Below are positions 46,037 through 58,399 of a DNA stretch of 64,000 bases, piece by piece. Made by a program: the position numbers and the translations under genes. Numbering within the stretch: position 1 is the stretch's first letter; the number at the start of each line of letters is the position of its first letter. The DNA comes from Frigidibacter mobilis (lineage in GTDB: Bacteria > Pseudomonadota > Alphaproteobacteria > Rhodobacterales > Rhodobacteraceae), in contig NZ_CP012661.1 of NCBI RefSeq assembly GCF_001620265.1, positions 1,798,001 to 1,862,000 of the forward strand, read 5' to 3'. A model generated the notes under the pieces. That model worked only from the letters and a program-made list of their open reading frames with translations, had not been told where the DNA came from and searched no databases.

Positions 46037-46552
46037 ATGATTACCGAGGACGGGTGCCGCAAGATGGCACGCTACAATGCGTGGCAGAATGACAACCTCT
46101 ATGATGCGGCGGCGGGGCTGGGAGATGCTGCGCGCCGGGCACCGCGCGGGGCCTTTTTCGGCTCTATCCACGCGACGCTGAACCATATCCTCTGGGCAGA
46201 TCTCATGTGGCTGAGCCGGTTCGGCCACGGCGAGGCGCCGGCGGGTGGCATCGCCGGCAGCGTGTCGCTGGTGCCGGACTGGGAGGCGCTGTGCGCGGCG
46301 CGGCGCGAGGCGGATGCAATGATCGTGGACTGGGCCGACGCGGTCACCGGCGCGGATCTGGCGGGCCAGATGGTGTGGTACTCGGCCGCGGTCGGGCAGG
46401 AGATGAGCCGCCCGCAGGCACTGTGCGTGATGCACATGTTCAACCATCAGACCCATCACCGCGGGCAGGTCCATGCGATGCTGACAGCGGCAGGGGCGAC
46501 GCCCGGGCCGACCGATCTGGCCTTTGCATCCGCCGATCTGCTGGGGGGCTGA
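46037..46552 (+). CDS. DinB family protein
   Basis: 171 residues forming the four-helix DinB/YfiT-like bundle. The likely metal histidines are in IHATLNHILWAD and MFNHQTHHRGQ. Members are damage-inducible or thiol-transferase-like proteins; no specific function. ACAGGAGG precedes ATG 46037. Confidence 0.87.
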   Translation: MITEDGCRKMARYNAWQNDNLYDAAAGLGDAARRAPRGAFFGSIHATLNHILWADLMWLSRFGHGEAPAGGIAGSVSLVPDWEALCAARREADAMIVDWADAVTGADLAGQMVWYSAAVGQEMSRPQALCVMHMFNHQTHHRGQVHAMLTAAGATPGPTDLAFASADLLGG

Positions 46553-46568
46553 GCGCGCCCCCCTGAGA

Positions 46569-46751
46569 TCAGATATTCGAGGGGAAGCCGGAGGGGTCGA
46601 TGCCAAGGGTGCGCAGAGCCTCGGGATCGGGGGTGCGGCGGGCTTCCATTGCGGCGGAAACGGAGCGGGCCGCGGCGAAGGCGGCAAAGAAGGTGGCCAG
46701 CGCGCTGCGCAGCGTTGCCAGCGGATTGTGGGTCATCGTGAGGGTCGTCAT
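46569..46751 (-). CDS. Small DUF1127-like protein
   Basis: 60 residues: a Thr/Met N-terminus, a helical Ala-rich middle (LRSALATFFAAFAAARSVSA), and an end TLGIDPSGFPSNI. Layout resembles the short DUF1127-like proteins of Alphaproteobacteria, but the arginine-rich YRxR core is weak. ATG 46751 follows AAAGG. Family call tentative. Confidence 0.6.
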   Translation of the reverse strand: MTTLTMTHNPLATLRSALATFFAAFAAARSVSAAMEARRTPDPEALRTLGIDPSGFPSNI

Positions 46752-46863
46752 CTGTTTGGCCTTTCGGTTTCGTCTGCCCCTTAAGTGGGCTCGTAGCGGC
46801 TTCGCTGCAACGCAGAAACTCGGAAGGTCCGCCATGCGCCCCGTGCAAGGCCCGCCCAAGGCA

Positions 46864-46891
46864 AAAGGCCCGGCGAGGGTGCCGGGCCTTT
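46864..46891 (-). terminator. Terminator of the tctCBA operon
   Basis: An 11-bp stem AAAGGCCCGGC/GCCGGGCCTTT with a six-base loop, ending in TTTTG on the minus strand, 23 bases after the tctA stop. Confidence 0.85.
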
Positions 46892-46913
46892 GCAAGCATC
46901 AGGGGGGCGACAG

Positions 46914-48431
46914 TCAGTCCTCGTCGCCCGCCAACTGGCTGAGAACCGCGCCGCGCCCGCGCATCCGCATCACCAGCGGCACGATCAGCGCCAGCGCGGC
47001 GATCCCCAGCATCACCGCCGCAATCGGCGAGGTGACCAGCACCGTCCAGTCGCCCCGACTGATCGACAGCGCCCGGCGCAGCTGCTGTTCGGCCATCGGG
47101 CCCAGGATCAGCCCCACCACGATCGGCGCGATCGGATAGCCGAACACCCGCATCCCGTAGCCGACCAGGCCAAAGACCAGCAGCATCCCCAGCTCGAACG
47201 TGGAGGGGTTGGCGCCGATGGTGCCAAGCGTGGCGAACAGCAGGATCCCGGCATAGAGCCAGGGTTTCGGGATCGTCAGCAGCTTCACCCACAGCCCGAT
47301 CATCGGCAGGTTCAGCACCAGCAGCATGGCGTTGGCGATCAGCAGGCTGGCGATCAGGCCCCAGACCAGCTGGGGATTGGTGGCGAAGAGCAGCGGGCCG
47401 GGCTGCAGGCCGAACTGCTGGAAGCCCGCCAGCATGATCGCCGCGGTGGCGGTGGTCGGCAGCCCCAGCGTCAGCAGCGGCACCAGCGTGCCCGCGGCAC
47501 TGGCATTGTTCGCCGCCTCCGGCCCCGCCACGCCCTCGATGGCGCCGTGGCCGAACTCCTCGGGGTGCTTGCTCAGCTTCTTCTCGGTCGCGTAGGACAG
47601 GAAGGTGCCGATCTCGGCCCCGCCCGCCGGCATGGCGCCGATGGGAAAGCCGATGACGGTGCCGCGCAGCCAGGGCTTCCACGAGCGGGCCCAGTCCGCC
47701 CGGTTCATCCAGACCGAGCCCTTGACGGCATGGACCTTGTCCTCGCCGGTATGGCCGAGCGCGGCGATGGCCAGCGCCTCGCCCACCGCGAACATCGCCA
47801 CGGCGAGAGTGGTGACCTCGATCCCGTCCAGCAGGTCGGGCACGCCAAAGCTCATCCGCGCCTGGCCGGTCAGCTGGTCGATGCCGACGCAGGCAAGCCC
47901 GAAGCCCAGGAACAGCGAGGTCAGCCCGCGCAGGGTGCTGTCGCCGAAGGCCGAGGAGACGGTGACGAAGGCCAGCACCATCAACGCGAAATACTCGCGC
48001 GGGCCGAAGATCAGCGCCAGTTTCACCACATGCGGCGCAAGAAAGGCCAGCAGCAGCGTGGCGATCAGGCCCGCCACGAACGAGCCGATGGCAGCGGTGG
48101 CCAGCGCCGGGCCGCCGCGGCCCTTGCGGGCCATCTTGTTGCCCTCGAGCGCGGTGATGATGCTCGCGCTTTCGCCCGGCGTGTTCAGCAGGATCGAGGT
48201 GGTCGACCCGCCATACATCCCGCCATAGTAGATGCCCGCGAACATGATGAGCGAGCCCGCCGGATCCAGCCGGTAGGTGACGGGCAGCAGCAGCGCCACG
48301 GTCAGCGCCGGGCCGATGCCGGGCAGCACGCCGACGGCGGTGCCAAGCGTCACCCCGATCAGCGCATAGAACAGCAGCATCGGGTCCGAGGCGGTGACGA
48401 GGCCCTGCAGCAGAAAGTCGAACGCGCTCAT
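46914..48431 (-). CDS. tctA: Tripartite tricarboxylate transporter, large membrane subunit TctA
   Basis: 505 residues, about twelve membrane helices. The TctA signature region [16 protein letters not shown] and the [20 protein letters not shown] stretch are conserved, as are [14 protein letters not shown] and [12 protein letters not shown]. Forms the secondary transporter channel with TctB, fed by TctC. Its ATGA start overlaps the tctB stop. Confidence 0.94.
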   Translation of the reverse strand: MSAFDFLLQGLVTASDPMLLFYALIGVTLGTAVGVLPGIGPALTVALLLPVTYRLDPAGSLIMFAGIYYGGMYGGSTTSILLNTPGESASIITALEGNKMARKGRGGPALATAAIGSFVAGLIATLLLAFLAPHVVKLALIFGPREYFALMVLAFVTVSSAFGDSTLRGLTSLFLGFGLACVGIDQLTGQARMSFGVPDLLDGIEVTTLAVAMFAVGEALAIAALGHTGEDKVHAVKGSVWMNRADWARSWKPWLRGTVIGFPIGAMPAGGAEIGTFLSYATEKKLSKHPEEFGHGAIEGVAGPEAANNASAAGTLVPLLTLGLPTTATAAIMLAGFQQFGLQPGPLLFATNPQLVWGLIASLLIANAMLLVLNLPMIGLWVKLLTIPKPWLYAGILLFATLGTIGANPSTFELGMLLVFGLVGYGMRVFGYPIAPIVVGLILGPMAEQQLRRALSISRGDWTVLVTSPIAAVMLGIAALALIVPLVMRMRGRGAVLSQLAGDED

Positions 48432-48925
48432 CTTGCCCCTCCGAAGATCAGGTGCTCCAGCGGGCCGGCGGGCAGGTTCAGCATCAGAAGCTGCGAGAAC
48501 ACGATCCAGACGGCGAAGCTGATGGCGATGCCGACCGGCAGGCTCAGCGCCAGGTTGCGCTTGCCAAAGGCCCGCGCCGTGAGGGCGAACAGCAGGCCGG
48601 TGGCGATGGAAAAGCCGGCGATCTTCAGCAGGACCAGCTGGCCGGCAAGGCCCGCGATGATCCACAGCACCGGGGCGGGTTGCTGGCGGGGACGTTCGGG
48701 GAAATCGCCGCGCAGGGCCGCGAAAACCGTCCAGACCGCCAGCAGGATCAGGCCAATGCCGACCACCCGGGGCACCGTGCCGGGGCCGACGCCGGAATAG
48801 CCGCCAAGATCGGCAAGGTGGGAGGAATCCCACAAGATCACCGCACCGAACAGGGCCAGCCCTGCGGCGATGATAAGCGCCGCCCAATCGGGGCGGCGCT
48901 GGATTTCATAGGACTTCAGGCTCAT
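48428..48925 (-). CDS. tctB: Tripartite tricarboxylate transporter, small membrane subunit TctB
   Basis: 165 residues with four hydrophobic helices, and the usual [16 protein letters not shown] start. Small membrane component of the TTT transporter. Overlaps tctC and tctA by four bases at each end (ATGA), so the three are translated as a coupled set. Confidence 0.9.
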   Translation of the reverse strand: MSLKSYEIQRRPDWAALIIAAGLALFGAVILWDSSHLADLGGYSGVGPGTVPRVVGIGLILLAVWTVFAALRGDFPERPRQQPAPVLWIIAGLAGQLVLLKIAGFSIATGLLFALTARAFGKRNLALSLPVGIAISFAVWIVFSQLLMLNLPAGPLEHLIFGGAR

Positions 48926-49866
48926 TTCACCAGACCGATATCCTTGAGGACGGCCTCGGTGGCGCTGATATCGGCGGCCAGCTGCGCATCGAACTCGGGC
49001 CCGGCCAGGTAGGTGTCGGCCCAACCCTTGGTCGCCAGCTGCTCCTGCCAGGAGGCCGACTTCACCATCGCCTCGATATCGGCCGACACCGCGGCCTTCT
49101 GCTCGTCGCTCAGCCCCGGGGCCGCGGCGACCATGCGCCAGTTCTGCAGCACCACATCCAGCCCCGCCTCTTTCAGCGTCGGCGCGTCCACGCCTTCGAT
49201 CCGCTCTGCCGAGCTGACGGCCAGCAGGCGCAGGGTGCCCGATTCAACCTGGGACACGAATTCCCCCAGCGAGGAGACACCGGCGGTGACCTGGTTGCCG
49301 AGGATGGCCGCCAGCGCCTCGCCGCCGCCCGAATAGGCGATGTAGTTGATCTTGGTCGGATCGACGCCGGCCGCCTTGGCCAGCAGGCCCACCGCGATAT
49401 GGTCGGTGCCGCCTGCAGAACCGCCGGCCCAGCTGACCGCGCCCGGATCGGCCTTCAGCGCCTCGACCAGTTCCTCGATGGTCTGGATCGGCGAGGCGGC
49501 GGGCACCACGATGGCCTCGTATTCGCCGGTCAGCCGGGCGATGGGGGTCACGGCGTCAAGGCCGACGGGGGCATTGTTGGTCAGGATCGCGCCGACCATC
49601 ACATAGCCGCCGACGATCAGCGCATTGGCGTTGCCGGCGTTCTGGCTGGCGAATTGCGCAAGGCCGATGGTGCCGCCGGCGCCGGGCACGTTCTGCACCT
49701 GGACAGAGGACGAGATCTTCTCGTCCTGCAGCACGGCCTGCATGGTGCGGGCGGTCTGGTCCCAGCCGCCGCCGGGGTTGGCCGGGGCGATGATCGTGTA
49801 GTCGGCAGCCAGCGCGGGCAGCGCGACGGCGCCGGCCAGAATGGTTGCAAGCATGAGTTTTTTCAC
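48922..49866 (-). CDS. tctC: Tripartite tricarboxylate transporter binding protein TctC
   Basis: 314-residue periplasmic Bug-type receptor. Signal peptide [21 protein letters not shown], then [18 protein letters not shown], where the PGGGWD loop contacts ligand carboxylates. The GTG at 49866 is used as start because GGAGGA lies 7 bases upstream. First gene of tctCBA. Ligand may be citrate or another di/tricarboxylate. Confidence 0.92.
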   Translation of the reverse strand: MKKLMLATILAGAVALPALAADYTIIAPANPGGGWDQTARTMQAVLQDEKISSSVQVQNVPGAGGTIGLAQFASQNAGNANALIVGGYVMVGAILTNNAPVGLDAVTPIARLTGEYEAIVVPAASPIQTIEELVEALKADPGAVSWAGGSAGGTDHIAVGLLAKAAGVDPTKINYIAYSGGGEALAAILGNQVTAGVSSLGEFVSQVESGTLRLLAVSSAERIEGVDAPTLKEAGLDVVLQNWRMVAAAPGLSDEQKAAVSADIEAMVKSASWQEQLATKGWADTYLAGPEFDAQLAADISATEAVLKDIGLVK

Positions 49867-50063
49867 TGCGGTATCCTCCCAGGGGCGCCTGCGGATGCAG
49901 GGCACCGAACATGTGACGGGCAGGGACTGGCCGGTGGTGATGGCGCGCCTCCTCCCCGAAGCGCGGGCGCCGCCTCCACAGCGCCCATGCGCCTATTCAG
50001 CACACGAACCTGTCATCTGCCTGACATGGGCGGTGAAAAAATGCGCGGGCCAGAGATCGCGGG

Positions 50064-51140
50064 CTATTGCCCGGCCAGCGCGGCGTTCCAGCGCGCGACC
50101 AGCCGGGCACGCTTGGCCTGGTCGAGATAGACCAGCAGGCCGGGGCTGACCGGCACCGGGCGCAGCTGGCCGCCAAGCGTGTCCTGCATGGCGCGGGCGC
50201 TGTTGCGTTCCGACACTTCAAGGCTGACGGCGGGCAGGCGCAGCTCCTCGGCCAGGATGGTCTGCCCGGCGCGCGACAGGAAGAAGCCCAGCATCCTCGC
50301 GCCCAGGTCGGGGCTCCGCGCCGCCCGCGGCACCAACCCGATGCGCGAGGCGACGACGGTGTAGTCGCGCGGCAGCACCAGCCCGACATCGGGATGCTCG
50401 CGCGCCCAGTCCGCCGCATAGGAACCAAGGATGTTGTAGCCCATCGCCAGCCGCCCGTCGGAGATCCGTACCAGGATGTCCTCGCTGGTGGGGAATTGCT
50501 GGACGCCGGCGGCGCCCATCGCCCGCACCACCGACCAGATGTCGGGAAAGTGCTCCTGGTCGCGGGCGAGGAACAGGTAGCCGACGCCCGAGCGCTCGAT
50601 ATCATAGGTGCCGATGCGGCCCTGCACCAAGGCGCCCCCCGTCTTCATCCAGGTCAAGAACTCGGCGCGGGTGGCAGGGGGGGCTGCGGTCAGAAAGTCG
50701 GGTTTGTGATAAACGAAGACGGCGGGCTCGAAGGTCATGGCATAGGCGGTGTTGCGCCAGTTGGCCCAACCCGGCCAGTCATCCGTCTCGGGCGCGGTGA
50801 CGGGGAGGGCATAGCCGTCATTCACCAGCTTCACCTGCAGGTCCATCGCCGAGGAGAAGGCAAAATCCGCGGTGGGCAGGCCTGCATCGGTTTCGGCGGT
50901 GATGCGGGCATGGATCTCTCCGGTCAGCAGATCCTCGTAGCGCACGGCGATGTCGGGATTGCGGGCCTGAAACCCGGCGATCAGCGGCGCTGCCAGCCGC
51001 TCGTCCAGCGAGGAATAGACCAGGATCTCGCGGCTGGCCGTGCCCGAGGGGGCGGGGAACACGAACATCTCGGCCCGCGCGCCTCCGGCCAGCAGCGCGC
51101 TGATGAGGGCTAGGCAGAGGGTGCGGCGCAGGGCGATCAT
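50064..51140 (-). CDS. Extracellular solute-binding protein next to tctDE
   Basis: 358 residues, signal peptide MIALRRTLCLALISALLAGGARA. The mature part begins ILVYSSLDERLAAPLIAGF, like iron/2-aminoethylphosphonate-type family 1 binding proteins. No permease or ATPase adjoins it. It is divergent from tctD by 84 bases and lies between tctDE and tctCBA, so it may present ligand to the TctE sensor instead of serving transport. That role is inference. Confidence 0.85.
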   Translation of the reverse strand: MIALRRTLCLALISALLAGGARAEMFVFPAPSGTASREILVYSSLDERLAAPLIAGFQARNPDIAVRYEDLLTGEIHARITAETDAGLPTADFAFSSAMDLQVKLVNDGYALPVTAPETDDWPGWANWRNTAYAMTFEPAVFVYHKPDFLTAAPPATRAEFLTWMKTGGALVQGRIGTYDIERSGVGYLFLARDQEHFPDIWSVVRAMGAAGVQQFPTSEDILVRISDGRLAMGYNILGSYAADWAREHPDVGLVLPRDYTVVASRIGLVPRAARSPDLGARMLGFFLSRAGQTILAEELRLPAVSLEVSERNSARAMQDTLGGQLRPVPVSPGLLVYLDQAKRARLVARWNAALAGQ

Positions 51141-51224
51141 GGCGCGCAGGATGCCCCAGCGGCAGCCCGTTCACAAGCGCGGGCGCGGCGGCTAGGCTCG
51201 GGCAGGGACAGAGGGGGAGAGGGG

Positions 51225-51898
51225 ATGCGGATCTTGCTGGTCGAGGACAACCGCGCGCTGGCCGAAGGGTTGGCGACGATCCTGCGCGGCACCGGCCATG
51301 CGGTCGATGTGGTGCAGGATGGCGCCTCGGCCGAGGTGCTGGCGGCGGCGGAAAGTTTCGATCTGGTGATCCTCGATCTGAACCTGCCGCAGATGGATGG
51401 CCTTTCCGTGCTGCGCGCGATGCGCGACCGCCAGAACCGCGCCGCCGTGCTGATCCTGACGGCGCGGGCAGCGCCGAAGAGCGCATCCGCGGGCTGGACC
51501 TTGGCGCCGACGACTACATGGTCAAGCCCTTCGACGTGGGCGAACTGGAGGCGCGGGTGCGGTCCTTGCTGCGCCGGCAGGCGGGCTTGCGCGCCTCGAC
51601 CGTCAGCTTCGGCGCGGTGACGCTGGACCTGACCAGCCGCAGCTTTCTGGCGGGGGGCGCGGCGCTGGACATCCCGGCGCGGGAACGCGCGCTGCTGGAG
51701 CTGCTGTTCACCCGCGCCGGCAAGGTGGTGGCCAAGGAAGCGATCCTGCAATCGCTGACCAGCCTTGACGATGACCTCAGCGGCAATGCCATCGAGCAAT
51801 ATGTCAGCCGCCTGCGCAAGCGCCTCGCGCCGCACGGGCTGACGGTGCGCACCGCGCGCGGCATCGGCTATTACCTCGACCGGCTGGCCGAGGCATGA
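51225..51898 (+). pseudogene. tctD: TctD-like response regulator, frameshifted
   Basis: OmpR-type regulator in two frames. The receiver half (51225 on) has VEDNRALAEG and the phosphoacceptor Asp in VILDLNLPQMDG. After LILTAR the frame breaks; one base earlier the sequence continues EERIRGLDLGADDYMVKPFD and a normal winged-helix domain (KEAILQSLTSLDDDLSGNAIE, RTARGIGYYL). A single missing G in the GCGCGGGCA run near 51470 would restore a 224-residue protein. The stop overlaps the tctE start (ATGA). True lesion or base-calling error cannot be told here. Confidence 0.85.
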
Positions 51899-53309
51899 CG
51901 CCCCCCGCTTTCTCTGGTCACGCCGCCTATTCGCTGCGCCGGCGGCTGCTGGGATGGCTGCTGATCTCGACCGCGGTGCTGGGGGTGCTGGCGCTGGTGG
52001 ATACCTGGCGCGAGGCGGTGCGCACCGCCAATACCGTGTCGGACCGGGTGCTGGCGGGGTCTGCGCTGGCCATTGCCGAACGGGTGACGGTGGACCAGGA
52101 TGGCGGGCTGGAGGTGGATATCCCGTATTCGGCGCTGGAAATGCTGTCTTCCGCCGCGCAGGACCGGGTGTTCTACCGCGTCGATGGCCCGCCCGGCACC
52201 TTCCTGACCGGCTATGACCAGCTGCCGATCCTTGACGGCCCCTCGGACAGCCCGGTCTTTGCCGATGGCAGCTTTGGCGGCGAGCCGATCCGCATCGCCT
52301 CGCTGCACCGCGCGGCCTCGACCGGCATCGACTCGGTGCCGTTCACGGTGATCGTGGCGGAAACCACCGCGGCGCGGCGGGCGCTGACCGGCACGATCCT
52401 GCTGCGATCGGCGCTGCGGCTGGCGGGGATGATCGGCGGCGCGGCGCTGATCGTCTGGGTCGCGGTGACGCTGTCGCTGCGGCCCCTCTACCGCCTGGGC
52501 GAGGCGATTGCCCTGCGCTCCCCGATGACCTGCGGCCCATCGAGCAGGCGGCGCCGAACGAAGTGCGCGGGCTGGTCGATACGGTGAACGGCTTCATGCT
52601 GAGGCTGGACACGGCGCTGCGCGCGATGCGCAGCTTTACCGGCAATGCCAGCCACCAGCTGCGCACGCCGCTGGCGGTGGTGCGCACCCAGCTGGCGCTG
52701 GCGGTGCGGGCGGGCGACCTGCCGGCGGCGCGGGCGGCGGCGCAGGCGGGGGATGCGGCTTTGGCCGAAGCAGAGCGAATCCTGGCGCAGCTGCTGTTGC
52801 TGGCGCGGGTCGATGCGGCGGGCGGCGCGCCCTTGCCCGATGCGCCGCTGGATCTGGTCGCGCTGGCGCGGGATCTGACCGCAGAGAAGGTGCCGGCGGC
52901 GGCGGAGGCGGGGATCGACCTTGGCTTTGCCGGCGCGGGCCCTGTGCTGCTGCGGGCCGAGCCGGTGCTGATGGGAGAGCTGCTGCGCAACCTTCTGGAC
53001 AACGCGCTGACCTATGCCGGGCGCGGGGCCGAGGTGACGGTGCGGGTCTTGGCCACGCCCGAGGGCGGCGCGGTGCTGGCGGTGGAGGATGACGGGCCGG
53101 GCATCGCTCCCGCCCGCCGCGCTGCGCTGCGCGGCCGCTTCGTGCGCGGCGGCGCCGAGGGCGAGCATCCGGCAGGGATGGGCCTTGGCCTCGCCATCGT
53201 CGAGGAGATCGCCACGCTGTTCGGCGGCAGCCTCAGCCTCGAGGATGCCGCGCCCGATGCGCCGCGACGCGGGTTGGTGGTGCGGGTGGCGTTTCCGCCG
53301 GTGGGGTGA
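51895..53309 (+). pseudogene. tctE: TctE-like sensor histidine kinase, frameshifted
   Basis: The first frame encodes a membrane helix, a periplasmic sensor (TctE N-terminal type), a second helix and the start of HAMP (PLYRLGEAIALRSP). The frame then breaks at CCCCGATGACC near 52522; the other frame runs DDLRPIEQAAPNEVRGLVDT and on into a complete HisKA (NASHQLRTPLAVVRTQL) and HATPase domain (NLLDNALTYA, DDGPGIAP, GLGLAIVEE). One lost C would explain it; the restored kinase has about 470 residues. Partner of the equally broken tctD. Confidence 0.85.
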
Positions 53310-53310
53310 C

Positions 53311-55677
<2,367 letters not shown>

Positions 55678-55772
55678 GGGGGGGCGGGGCGCCGAGCGGA
55701 GTTTCCGCCCCGGGCAGTGCGGACGTTGCGCCCGCTCTGGCCTTGCCGCGCCAGCCGGGGCACTCTGCCCCG

Positions 55773-56407
55773 ATGACCCACCCCATCGCTCTTCGCCTGA
55801 TCGAAACCCCAACCCACCTTGCGACAGGTGCCGCGCACCTCCTGCAGGTCGAGCCGCGCTTTGCCCCGGCGCTGGCCGAGCCCTTGCCGATGCGGCGGCG
55901 GGCGGACGGGTTTGGCGCGCTGGTCGATGCGGTGGTCAGCCAGCAGGTCTCGGTCGCCTCGGCGGCAGCGATCCACGGGCGGATGCTGGCGGCGGGGCTG
56001 ACCGATCCCGCGGCGCTGGCGCAGGCCAGCGACGAGGCGCTGCGGGCAGCGGGTCTGTCGCGCCAGAAGATCCGCTACCTGCGCGGGATCGCCGCCGCCG
56101 ATCTCGACTATGCCGCGTTGCGCGCCGCCCCGATGCCGAGGTGATCGCGCGGCTGGTGGCGCTGCCCGGCATCGGGCCCTGGTCGGCCGAGATCTATGCG
56201 ATGTTCAGCCTGGGCCGCGCCGATGTCTTCGCGCCGGGCGACCTCGCGCTGCAGGAGGCGGCGCGGCTGCTGTTCGACCTGCCCGGACGCCCCTCGGCCG
56301 GAGAGCTGCGCAGCCTGGCCGCGGCCTGGTCGCCCTGGCGGGCGGTTGCGGCGCGGGCGCTGTGGGCCTACTACCGGATGGCCAGACACCGAGAGGGGAT
56401 CCGATGA
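55773..56407 (+). pseudogene. AlkA-like DNA-3-methyladenine glycosylase, frameshifted
   Basis: Base-excision-repair glycosylase of the HhH-GPD type. The first frame covers VDAVVSQQVSVASAAAIHGR and LSRQKIRYLRGIA up to LRAAP. The frame then breaks at GCCCCGATGCC (near 56131) and the next frame continues DAEVIARLVALPGIGPWSAE and VFAPGDLALQEA, the latter with the catalytic Asp. One missing C restores a 211-residue protein. Its end overlaps the carboxylesterase start (ATGA). Possible base-calling error. Confidence 0.85.
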
Positions 56408-57066
56408 CGCGCGAACTGCAATTTGGCCGCAAGGCTGCCCGCTCTGGCACTGCCCGCTCGATGGTGGTGTTCCTGCATGGCTATGGCGCCGACGGGGCCG
56501 ACCTCCTCGGCCTTGCCGATCCGCTGGCCCCGCATCTGCCGGACACGGTGTTCCTGGCCCCCGATGCACCCGAGCCCTGCGCCGGCAATCCGTTCGGGCG
56601 GCAGTGGTTTCCGATTCCCTGGCTCGACGGCTCCACCGAGGCGGCGGCGACCGAGGGGCTGATGCGCGCGGCGGACGACCTGGACGCCTTCCTCGATGCG
56701 CAACTTGCCACTGAGGGGCTGCTGCCCGCGCAACTGGCGCTGGTCGGATTTTCGCAGGGCACGATGATGGCGCTGCAGATCGCGCCGCGGCGGGCAGAGC
56801 CGGTTGCGGCGCTGGTCGGCTTTTCCGGCCGGCTGCTGAAGCCCGAGCTGCTGGCGCGCGAAGCGGTGTCGAAGCCGCCGGTGCTGCTGCTGCATGGCGA
56901 TGCCGACGAGATGGTGCCGTTCCGAGACATGGAGCTGGCCGGCGACGCGCTGGTCGTGGCCGGGTTCGAGGTCTACGGCCATGTGATGAAGGGCACCGGA
57001 CATGGAATTGCGCCGGACGGGCTGTCAGTGGCGCTTTCTTTCCTGAAGGACCGTCTTGGCGCGTGA
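56404..57066 (+). CDS. Phospholipase/carboxylesterase (dienelactone-hydrolase-like)
   Basis: 220-residue alpha/beta hydrolase of the YpfH / acyl-protein-thioesterase type. Oxyanion segment MVVFLHGYGADGADLLGL, nucleophile elbow GFSQGTMMAL, acid in LLHGDADEMVP and His in KGTGHGIAP. All catalytic residues are present. ATG overlaps the glycosylase stop. Confidence 0.9.
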   Translation: MTRELQFGRKAARSGTARSMVVFLHGYGADGADLLGLADPLAPHLPDTVFLAPDAPEPCAGNPFGRQWFPIPWLDGSTEAAATEGLMRAADDLDAFLDAQLATEGLLPAQLALVGFSQGTMMALQIAPRRAEPVAALVGFSGRLLKPELLAREAVSKPPVLLLHGDADEMVPFRDMELAGDALVVAGFEVYGHVMKGTGHGIAPDGLSVALSFLKDRLGA

Positions 57067-57128
57067 TCGCCCTTGAACCCCGTTGCAGAGGGGTTACATT
57101 GGTATCAACAGATACTGGAGGACCGAAG

Positions 57129-57254
57129 ATGGACTATGCCGTGATCGTCGCCCTTGCCCTGGCCGTTCAAGGCGCCGTCCTTGTGGCGCTTCTCCAGATG
57201 CCGCGGCGCCAGATGCAGCCGCTGCGCGTGGTGGCAAGAGCCCGCAACCGCTGA
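57129..57254 (+). CDS. 41-residue single-helix membrane peptide
   Basis: MDYAVIVALALAVQGAVLVA forms a membrane helix, followed by a basic tail (PRRQMQPLRVVARARNR), so the C-terminus should stay in the cytosol. Strong GGAGGA ribosome binding site 6 bases before ATG 57129, and a perfect terminator 43 bases after the stop, support a real gene. No family recognised. Confidence 0.7.
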   Translation: MDYAVIVALALAVQGAVLVALLQMPRRQMQPLRVVARARNR

Positions 57255-57296
57255 CATTCCCGCGCTGCCCTGCGGCGCGTGCGATACCGAGAGCCA

Positions 57297-57326
57297 ACGG
57301 CGCCCCCGGCGGGAGCGCCGTTTTTT
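57297..57326 (+). terminator. Terminator of the 41-residue peptide gene
   Basis: Stem ACGGCGC (57297-57303) with GCGCCGT (57315-57321), then six T. Textbook rho-independent terminator. Confidence 0.9.
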
Positions 57327-57537
57327 CATGCCCGGGGTGGAACCGGCTGGACGCGCTCCCGGCGAGAGGCGGACGTCATTCCCCTGTCACGTTGATGCGA
57401 TACCCGATGCTGCGACGGCACCATAGCAGATCACGGGGCTTGTCAGGCGGATTACGCCAGATATAGTCGAATCATGCCGGGGCGGGCTCCCCCGCCTTGG
57501 TGCCGGACCGGGCAGTCAGGGCAAGGACGGATGAACG

Positions 57538-58137
57538 ATGCTTGACCACAGCGAAGACGCGGACTTCAGGACCAGTTTCGTGCGCGAGCCGGCGTCACTG
57601 AAGCATTTCCCGGCGCTGGTGCTCAACGCCGATTACCGGCCGCTCTCCTATTACCCGCTGTCGCTCTGGCCCTGGCAGGAGGCGATCAAGGCGGTGTTCC
57701 TCGACCGGGTCGAGATCCTGGCCGAATATGACGAGGTGGTGCGCAGCCAGAGGGCCGAGTTCCGGATACCCTCGGTGGTGGTGCTCAAGGATTACGTCAA
57801 ACCCCAGAAGCGCGTGGCCTTCACGCGCTTCAATCTTTTTCTGCGGGACGAATTTTGCTGCCAGTATTGCGGCAGCCGCGGCGATCTGACCTTCGACCAT
57901 GTGCTGCCGCGCTCGCGCGGGGGGATCACCAGCTGGGAAAATGTCGTCGCCGCCTGTTCGCCGTGCAACCTGAAGAAGGCCAACAAGCTGCTGCGCCAGG
58001 CCGGGATGCAGCTGCGCAAGGCCCCGCGCCAGCCCACGGCCGAGGAAATGCGCAACACCGGCCGCCGCTTCCCGCCGAACTACCTGCATGACAGCTGGAT
58101 CGACTTCCTCTACTGGGATGCCGAACTGGACCAGTGA
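57538..58137 (+). CDS. HNH endonuclease, conserved alphaproteobacterial type
   Basis: 199 residues. The zinc/HNH core is CQYCGSRGDLTFDHVLPRSR (His in FDHV), asparagine in SWENVVAAC and CSPCNLKKANK; an N-terminal LVLNADYRPLSYYPLSLW segment is shared by the widely conserved chromosomal HNH family. Composition matches the host, unlike the HNH gene at 13.9 kb. Role unknown. Followed at once by a dispersed repeat. Confidence 0.9.
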   Translation: MLDHSEDADFRTSFVREPASLKHFPALVLNADYRPLSYYPLSLWPWQEAIKAVFLDRVEILAEYDEVVRSQRAEFRIPSVVVLKDYVKPQKRVAFTRFNLFLRDEFCCQYCGSRGDLTFDHVLPRSRGGITSWENVVAACSPCNLKKANKLLRQAGMQLRKAPRQPTAEEMRNTGRRFPPNYLHDSWIDFLYWDAELDQ

Positions 58138-58151
58138 GCAAGCGGCACAGC

Positions 58152-58233
58152 AGAAGGGGGCTGTCTGCCCCCTCTTGGCGCTTTGCGCCAATTCACCCCC
58201 GAGGATATTTCGGACAAGGCAAAGGGCAGGGGG
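58152..58233 (+). repeat. Dispersed intergenic repeat, copy B (double hairpin)
   Basis: About 82 bases nearly identical to the copy at 22036: GGGGGC/GCCCCC hairpin, TTGGCGC/GCGCCAA hairpin and the CCCCCGAGGATATTT tail. Lies between the HNH gene and the convergent Pmp3-like gene. Confidence 0.9.
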
Positions 58234-58240
58234 CGCGCGC

Positions 58241-58399
58241 TCAGCGGCGGGCGATGATCCACACCGCGTGAAGGATGCCGGGGAAATATCCAAGCAGCGT
58301 CAGCAGGATATTCAGCCAGAAGGCACCGCGGAAGCCGACCTGGAGGAACACGCCGAGCGGCGGCAGCAAGATCGCGATCAAGACGCGGATGAGATCCAT
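58241..58399 (-). CDS. YqaE/Pmp3 family membrane peptide
   Basis: 52 residues with two membrane helices: MDLIRVLIAILLPPLGVFLQ, then FWLNILLTLLGYFPGILHAV and a WIIARR end. This is the complete Pmp3 (UPF0057) pattern. In yeast and plants the family affects membrane potential and salt tolerance; bacterial role unclear. Begins after GGAGTGCC. Confidence 0.9.
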   Translation of the reverse strand: MDLIRVLIAILLPPLGVFLQVGFRGAFWLNILLTLLGYFPGILHAVWIIARR

